Below, piece by piece: positions 59,834 to 64,000 of a stretch of DNA of 64,000 nt (its first letter is position 1; each line of letters starts with the position of its first letter). The DNA is taken from assembly GCA_028694915.1 (NCBI GenBank), contig JAQVJY010000001.1, positions 186,001 to 250,000 on the forward strand, written 5' to 3'. A model generated the notes under the pieces. The model searched no databases. It saw nothing but the letters and a program-made list of their open reading frames with translations, and was not told where the DNA came from. Position numbers and translations under genes: made by a program. Origin of the DNA: Paludibacteraceae bacterium. GTDB taxonomy: Bacteria; Bacteroidota; Bacteroidia; Bacteroidales; Paludibacteraceae.

Positions 59834-61152
59834 TACAATAAGTTACTTGCTAATTCTGACAATTCACTGCGTTCGCCTTTAATTAGGTTGACGTGTGCAA
59901 AAAGATCTTGACCTTTCATGCGGTCAATCATATAGACTAATCCATTCGATTGCATATCCAAATAAGGTGAATCAATTTGAAGAATATCGCCCGTAAATAC
60001 GATTTTGGTTCCTTCACCAGCACGTGTAATAATGGTTTTTATTTCGTGTGGCGTGAGGTTTTGTGCTTCATCTATGATAAAATAGGTTTCACTTAAACTA
60101 CGTCCACGAATAAAAGCCAAGGCTTCGATGACGAGTTTATTGTTTTTCTGTAACTCGTCGAGTATCGCCATCTCTTTACCTTGATACGAAAAGTTATTTT
60201 TGATCACGTTCAAGTTGTCAAATAACGGTTGCATGTAAGGAGCCACTTTTTCTTGGGCATCGCCTGGGAGAGCCCCCAAATCTTTATTGGCCAACGCTAC
60301 AATAGGGCGTGCTAACAAAATTTGTTTGTAATCTTCGTTTTTATGTAAGGCAGCTGCTAACGCCAACAAGGTTTTTCCAGTTCCAGAGCGACCTGTCAAC
60401 GCTACTAACTGTACGCGGTCGTCGAGTAACACTTCCATCGCAAATGCTTGTTCCGCATTACGTGGTTCGATACCAAAAGCACGTGTTTTTTCTACGCGTT
60501 GCACTTTTTCTTCCGAAGGAATATAACGTGCTAAAGCGCTTGCTCTATTGCTTTTGAGTACAAAGCAGTCGTTAGGGTCAATATCTGATTTAAACGAAAA
60601 TTCATCTACATCCACGCCTTCGTTAGATGCATATAGTTTATCAATTAATTCCGGATTGACATCGTCGAATACCAACTCTTCGCGATCGAATACGTCCATG
60701 TTGGTTACTTTGTCCGTGATATAATCTTCCGCTAAAATGCCCAATGCGCGGGCTTTCATGCGTAAATTAATATCTTTAGTAACCAATATCGTTTTTGTTT
60801 CGGGATGATCTTTGGTTAATTGTAGTGTGGCGCCTAAAATCAAATGATCAGGCGTTTTTTCCATAAAAGCCTCTTGTAGTTCTTTTGGAAATACATTTTT
60901 AGCTAAAATGAATAAGCGTCCTTTGTCGTCACCTAGGCTAGCACCTGATGAAAATAAATTATCATCCACCAAGTCGTCCAACTCGCGCGTAAATTGGCGT
61001 GCATTAAAATTCAGTTGTTCGTTTCCTTTTTTGAAATGATCGAGTTCTTCCAGTACAATGATGGGTAAATAAATATCGTTTTCTTCAAAATTACTAAGAC
61101 ATTTGTAGTCGTGTAAGATAACATTGGTGTCCAAAACAAAATTCTTTTTCAT
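59833..61152 (-). CDS. PhoH-family ATPase with N-terminal PIN domain
   Basis: A 439-residue protein of the PhoH2 (VapC-like PIN plus PhoH) type. Residues 1-~145 are the PIN domain (KNFVLDTNVILHDYKCLSNF; TILVTKDINLRMKARALGI with conserved aspartates), a predicted ribonuclease. Residues ~240-439 are the PhoH P-loop ATPase, with Walker A GRSGTGKTLLALAAAL and Walker B TYFIIDEAQNLTPHEIKTI. Together these suggest an RNA helicase/nuclease. It overlaps the S4-domain gene, supporting a joint RNA-related role. No antitoxin gene is adjacent. Confidence 0.92.
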   Translation of the reverse strand: MKKNFVLDTNVILHDYKCLSNFEENDIYLPIIVLEELDHFKKGNEQLNFNARQFTRELDDLVDDNLFSSGASLGDDKGRLFILAKNVFPKELQEAFMEKTPDHLILGATLQLTKDHPETKTILVTKDINLRMKARALGILAEDYITDKVTNMDVFDREELVFDDVNPELIDKLYASNEGVDVDEFSFKSDIDPNDCFVLKSNRASALARYIPSEEKVQRVEKTRAFGIEPRNAEQAFAMEVLLDDRVQLVALTGRSGTGKTLLALAAALHKNEDYKQILLARPIVALANKDLGALPGDAQEKVAPYMQPLFDNLNVIKNNFSYQGKEMAILDELQKNNKLVIEALAFIRGRSLSETYFIIDEAQNLTPHEIKTIITRAGEGTKIVFTGDILQIDSPYLDMQSNGLVYMIDRMKGQDLFAHVNLIKGERSELSELASNLL

Positions 61153-61280
61153 GATCGTGTGATTTTGAGGTGGTAAATAAGAACACTCTATTTTAAGATA
61201 ATCTTATAATTATCAACAATATAATCGGTTTGTGCCTAAACTAGCCTAATTTCAAGGTGTAAATGTACGATATTTTTGAT

Positions 61281-61288
61281 TACTTTTG
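61281..61288 (+). promoter_or_regulatory. Promoter -7 box for folC
   Basis: TACTTTTG, matching TAnnTTTG, 23 bases before the chosen folC start. It lies within the longer alternative frame beginning at 61276, so it excludes that start. Confidence 0.6.
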
Positions 61289-61311
61289 TTCGATTTTTAA
61301 TAAAAAATAGC

Positions 61312-62535
61312 ATGATTTATTCAGAAGCCATCGACTATTTGTATCGCCAAGCGCCCATGTTTCAGCAACACGGTGCGAAGGCTTACAAATCGGGATTGGA
61401 AAATACTGTGGCACTCGATGCGGTTTTCAACCATCCACATCGAGCCTATAAAACCATTCATGTGGCTGGCACTAATGGCAAAGGTTCTACCTCGCATCTG
61501 TTAGCTTCCGTGTTGCAATGCGCTGGTTATAAAGTGGGTTTGTACACGTCGCCGCATTTACGCGATTTTCGCGAACGCATTCGTGTGAATGGCACTATGA
61601 TTTCAGAACAAGCCGTTGTCGATTTTGTAGAAGCGCATCAAGCGTTAGTGGAGGAGTTGCAACCCTCTTTTTTTGAAATCACCACCGCTTTGGCATTTCG
61701 CTATTTTGCACAACAACAAGTGGATGTGGCGGTGATAGAAGTTGGTTTGGGCGGTCGCTTGGATTGTACAAATATTATTGCTCCCGAATTAGCCATTATT
61801 ACCAATATTAGCCTCGATCATACCGATTTGTTGGGTGATACGTTAGAAAAAATTGCCGCCGAAAAGGCAGGCATCATAAAACCGAACACGCCAGTGGTCA
61901 TTGGTGAAACGCAGCCCGAATCAGCACCGATTTTCAAAAACGTAGCGCTGGCGCAAAATGCACTAATTTTATTTGCCGATACACAGTTGGTGGGGCAAGC
62001 GTTACCCACTTGTGCTTTAAAAGGCATTTACCAAGCTAAAAATTGTCGTACGGTGTTGGTGGCATTGGCACAATTGCGCCAACAAGGATTTCACATAACC
62101 GATGCAACCATTGAACAAGGATTTTTGGAAGTGGTGGAGCGCACCGGTTTGCAAGGACGTTGGCAAGTGTTGGGTACAAAACCAACCATTGTTTGCGATA
62201 CGGGACATAACGAAGGCGGTATTCGTTTGGTGGTAGAACAGCTCGCGCAACAGTCGTTTGAGCGTTTACACATCGTTTTTGGCATGGTAAGCGACAAAAA
62301 AATAGATCACGTATTGGCACTTTTGCCTAAAAATGCCGTTTATTATTTCACCAAAGCACACATTCCACGCGCGTTGGACGAAAAAATGCTGCAAGCTCAA
62401 GCGGCTACGTTTGGATTGACTGGTACGAGTTGCGCCTCTGTAAATGAAGCGTTAGAAGCGGCTAAAAACAACGCTTCTGAACGTGATTTTATCTTTGTAG
62501 GTGGCAGTAATTTTGTGGTAGCTGAAATTATTTAA
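61312..62535 (+). CDS. folC: Bifunctional folylpolyglutamate / dihydrofolate synthase
   Basis: A 407-residue Mur-ligase-like enzyme that adds glutamate to folates and, in many bacteria, forms dihydrofolate. The ATP-binding P-loop is IHVAGTNGKGSTSHLLASVL, followed by VGLYTSPHLRDFRERIRVNG and SFFEITTALAFRYF. The middle site has EVGLGGRLDCTNI and SLDHTDLLGDTLEKIAAEKAGI, and the C-terminal domain has TIVCDTGHNEGGI. The ATG at 61312 fits family length and the promoter. folB, another folate gene, lies at 63009 on the other strand. Confidence 0.95.
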   Translation: MIYSEAIDYLYRQAPMFQQHGAKAYKSGLENTVALDAVFNHPHRAYKTIHVAGTNGKGSTSHLLASVLQCAGYKVGLYTSPHLRDFRERIRVNGTMISEQAVVDFVEAHQALVEELQPSFFEITTALAFRYFAQQQVDVAVIEVGLGGRLDCTNIIAPELAIITNISLDHTDLLGDTLEKIAAEKAGIIKPNTPVVIGETQPESAPIFKNVALAQNALILFADTQLVGQALPTCALKGIYQAKNCRTVLVALAQLRQQGFHITDATIEQGFLEVVERTGLQGRWQVLGTKPTIVCDTGHNEGGIRLVVEQLAQQSFERLHIVFGMVSDKKIDHVLALLPKNAVYYFTKAHIPRALDEKMLQAQAATFGLTGTSCASVNEALEAAKNNASERDFIFVGGSNFVVAEII

Positions 62536-62553
62536 AAAAAAACGAAAAAGGGT

Positions 62554-62584
62554 TTTGCGTATATTAAATTTTATATTACCTTTG
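62554..62584 (+). promoter_or_regulatory. Promoter for the tRNA-Val pair
   Basis: TTTG at 62554-62557 and TACCTTTG at 62577-62584, 19 bases apart, an essentially ideal Bacteroidota -33/-7 promoter. The first tRNA begins 26 bases later. Confidence 0.8.
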
Positions 62585-62610
62585 CACCACTTTTGTGAAA
62601 GTAATAGTTC

Positions 62611-62685
62611 GGGCGTTTAGCTCAGCTGGTTCAGAGCATCTGCCTTACAAGCAGAGGGTCGGCGGTTCGAATCCGTCAACGCCCA
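62611..62685 (+). tRNA. tRNA-Val (anticodon TAC), copy 1
   Basis: A 75-base cloverleaf: acceptor GGGCGTT/AACGCCC, discriminator A, D-arm with TAGCTCAGCTGGTTCAGAGCA, anticodon stem TCTGC/GCAGA with loop CTTACAA (anticodon TAC), and T-arm GGCGGTTCGAATCCGTC. CCA is not encoded. It is identical to copy 2. Confidence 0.97.
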
Positions 62686-62732
62686 CTTCCGAAAGGAATT
62701 TTACTGAACTATTTTTGAACAAAAGACTTATC

Positions 62733-62807
62733 GGGCGTTTAGCTCAGCTGGTTCAGAGCATCTGCCTTACAAGCAGAGGGTCGGCGGTTCGAATCCGTCA
62801 ACGCCCA
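62733..62807 (+). tRNA. tRNA-Val (anticodon TAC), copy 2
   Basis: Identical over all 75 bases to copy 1, after a 47-base spacer. It is probably co-transcribed from the same promoter and closed by the terminator at 62809-62841. CCA is not encoded. Confidence 0.97.
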
Positions 62808-62808
62808 C

Positions 62809-62841
62809 AAAAAAAGGTCGCTTATTAAGCGGCCTTTTTTA
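62809..62841 (+). terminator. Intrinsic terminator after the tRNA-Val pair
   Basis: Stem AAGGTCGCTTA/TTAAGCGGCCTT (one G-T pair) followed by T6, right behind the second tRNA. Confidence 0.8.
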
Positions 62842-62959
62842 TTATTAAATCAAATACAGTGTCATTTACAGTGTCAAATTCTGATTTTACAGTGTCATGA
62901 TTTGTACTTGCGCCAAAGAGGGGTTTTTTACAATTAAGCACAATTGTTTTATTTTCTTC
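62825..62959 (-). pseudogene. Possible decayed reading-frame end beside tRNA-Val
   Basis: A 44-codon stop-to-stop frame on the minus strand with no convincing start. It contains three Asp-Thr-Val motifs, coded by ACAGTGTCA at 62856, 62868 and 62889 (plus strand). Spacings of 12 and 21 bases are both whole codons, which favours former coding. The location just downstream of tRNA genes suggests an old integration site, but no integrase motif remains. Could equally be chance. Confidence 0.3.
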
Positions 62960-63008
62960 TCAAATATACACTATTTGTTAATACAAAATGAAAAACGGGG
63001 TATTTTTT

Positions 63009-63359
63009 TTATCCAATTTTTACCGAAGCGCTTTTTACTTTGCCACCTAGTGGTGGGTTGAGTTTGGTTACGGTTACGGTGGCGTGCGTTACGGTAGGGA
63101 AGTGCGTGGTGAGTGCTTCACGTAGGCGGTATGCCACGTGTTCGAGTAGTTTGGAAGGCGTTTCCATTTCGTGGCGCACCGCGTTGTACACCAACTCGTA
63201 ATTGAGTGTGTCGGTGAGTTCGTCGGAAGTTTCGGCAGCACTAAAGTCCACATCGAGTGTTACGCTTACCAAAAAGGTGGTGCCAATTTGCCGTTCTTCA
63301 GTGTAATAGCCGTGGTAGGCGTAGAACTCCATCTCGTCGAGTGTGATTTGTGTTTTCAT
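63009..63359 (-). CDS. folB: Dihydroneopterin aldolase
   Basis: A 116-residue FolB, which splits dihydroneopterin to 6-hydroxymethyl-dihydropterin in folate synthesis. Family features are the N-terminal LDEMEFYAYHGYYTEERQIGTTF, DTLNYELVYNAV with the substrate-recognition residues, LLEHVAYRLREAL (conserved Glu), and VTKLNPPLGGKVKSASV with the catalytic-region lysine. Length is standard. It shares the folate pathway with folC, but the two are not in one operon. No clear promoter box is seen upstream. Confidence 0.94.
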   Translation of the reverse strand: MKTQITLDEMEFYAYHGYYTEERQIGTTFLVSVTLDVDFSAAETSDELTDTLNYELVYNAVRHEMETPSKLLEHVAYRLREALTTHFPTVTHATVTVTKLNPPLGGKVKSASVKIG

Positions 63360-63392
63360 CGTTTAGCAGTTTTTGGCTGTGATTGTTCATTA

Positions 63393-63430
63393 AAAAAGCA
63401 CAAACTCCTTGGGCGGAATTTGTGCTTTTG
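63393..63430 (-). terminator. Intrinsic terminator after tig
   Basis: AAAAGCACAAA (63394-63404) pairs with TTTGTGCTTTT (63419-63429), between the trigger factor stop and folB. Confidence 0.82.
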
Positions 63431-63452
63431 GTAGTATTTCAATTCCGTAGAA

Positions 63453-64000
63453 TTATTCAAACATTTTGTTGAAGTCTTCGTATGAAATTGCTTTTTTGTC
63501 GAGTTTAACGCTCGCTTTTACAACTTCTAATACTTTTTCTTCTAACACTTTTTCGACCATGTTTTTGATGGTTTCTTCTTTCTTCAACATGTCTTGTGCG
63601 TAGTTAGCCAAAATATCTTCTGGTACATTCAACATGCCATATTGAGCAAATTGAATTTTAGCCATTTTGCGAGCAAATGCTTCGATATCTTCTTTTTCTA
63701 CTTTGCAAGCGTTAGCTTTAGCTAGTTGGTTTTTGATAAGGTACCATTTCAAATCGTTCAACATTAAGTCGAACTCTTTTTCTACGGTTTCAGCAGTCAA
63801 ATTTTCGTTAGCAGCTAATACCCAACGTTTCAAAAATGCTTCAGGGAACACTACTTTGTCAAGTTTTTTCACCAAAACTTCTTTGGCATCGATTCCGAAT
63901 TTGTAATCGCTATCTGAAACGTACGATTCTTTTACGCCTTCTTCGATAAGTGCGCGGAATTCTTTTTCGTCTTTTACTTTGCCTTCGCCGAATACTTTGT
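63453..64000 (-). CDS. tig: Trigger factor, C-terminal part (5' end outside window)
   Basis: The last ~182 codons of a trigger-factor-like chaperone, open to the right edge. The visible part corresponds to the helical C-terminal substrate-binding arms (VFPEAFLKRWVLAANENLTAETVEKEFDLMLNDLKWYLI; LEEKVLEVVKASVKLDKKAISYEDF), as in the divergent Bacteroidota trigger factors. The ribosome-binding and PPIase parts, if present, lie outside. The chaperone binds nascent chains at the ribosome exit. Confidence 0.82.
   Translation of the reverse strand, partial: KVFGEGKVKDEKEFRALIEEGVKESYVSDSDYKFGIDAKEVLVKKLDKVVFPEAFLKRWVLAANENLTAETVEKEFDLMLNDLKWYLIKNQLAKANACKVEKEDIEAFARKMAKIQFAQYGMLNVPEDILANYAQDMLKKEETIKNMVEKVLEEKVLEVVKASVKLDKKAISYEDFNKMFE

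Noticed and set aside
59833..61152. PIN-PhoH protein as the toxin of a toxin-antitoxin pair
   Set aside because: No small antitoxin gene precedes it. The following gene is an S4-domain protein, and the protein is the widespread chromosomal PhoH2 type.
62856..62897. Three ACAGTGTCA copies as a CRISPR or iteron array
   Set aside because: Only three 9-base units with 3- and 12-base gaps, whose whole-codon spacing fits coding remnants better. No replication genes are nearby.

Overview
The window reads as chromosomal DNA of a member of the Bacteroidota, most likely order Bacteroidales. Evidence: many transcription units begin with the Bacteroidota -7 promoter box TAnnTTTG and lack clear Shine-Dalgarno sites. 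Four secreted enzymes end in type IX secretion (T9SS) sorting domains. Lineage-typical families are present (DUF4954, DUF4271, DUF3467, PspC-DUF2807, type III glutamine synthetase, a 649-residue ribosomal protein S1). The DNA is moderately A+T rich. No rRNA, CRISPR array, prophage or complete conjugative element was found.

Layout. 1-5187: the 3' end of hisS, then a same-strand run of DUF4954 protein, recF, a TlpA-like thioredoxin and a class I aminotransferase, closed by a terminator. 5261-8359 (minus): DUF4271 protein, hemD-like synthase, rnpA, yidD, and a NYN-LOTUS protein. 8411-12477 is the accessory part: a glyoxalase-fold protein, a chloramphenicol-acetyltransferase-like gene, and a REP-associated tyrosine transposase (RAYT) bracketed by inverted REP pairs. 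Around the RAYT lie a 163-bp and a 77-bp duplication that copy the 5' end of the cat-like gene and the 3' end of a neighbouring gene. Three orphan genes follow. 12478-22029 (minus): a T9SS amylase, a TPR protein, a Crp/Fnr regulator, an OPT transporter and dnaB. 22182-28896: ispE, glnN (minus, with a terminator-like hairpin in its leader), tex and prfA.

28940-36774: a PAP2 phosphatase, a padR/PspC-DUF2807 module (minus), a HAD phosphatase with an overlapping porin gene, kbl-tdh (threonine to glycine), and a small outer-membrane barrel gene preceded by a near-perfect sigma-54 promoter. 36905-52629 (minus): rpsA, a second T9SS amylase, mfd-lptG-tgt, a zinc-ribbon protein, ppdK, dgt and a YgjP-type metallopeptidase. 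52693-57576: two paralogous T9SS subtilases next to a lipoprotein that resembles their propeptide. 57640-61152: tilS, DUF3467, an S4-domain protein and a PhoH ATPase. 61312 to the end: folC, two identical tRNA-Val genes, a short decayed reading frame, folB and the 3' end of tig.

Taken together, this is mainly core housekeeping DNA of a starch- and protein-degrading, probably anaerobic bacterium. The most interesting signals are the propeptide-like lipoprotein beside two subtilases, the sigma-54 promoter of the barrel gene, and the RAYT/REP duplication mosaic at about 9.37-11.8 kb.
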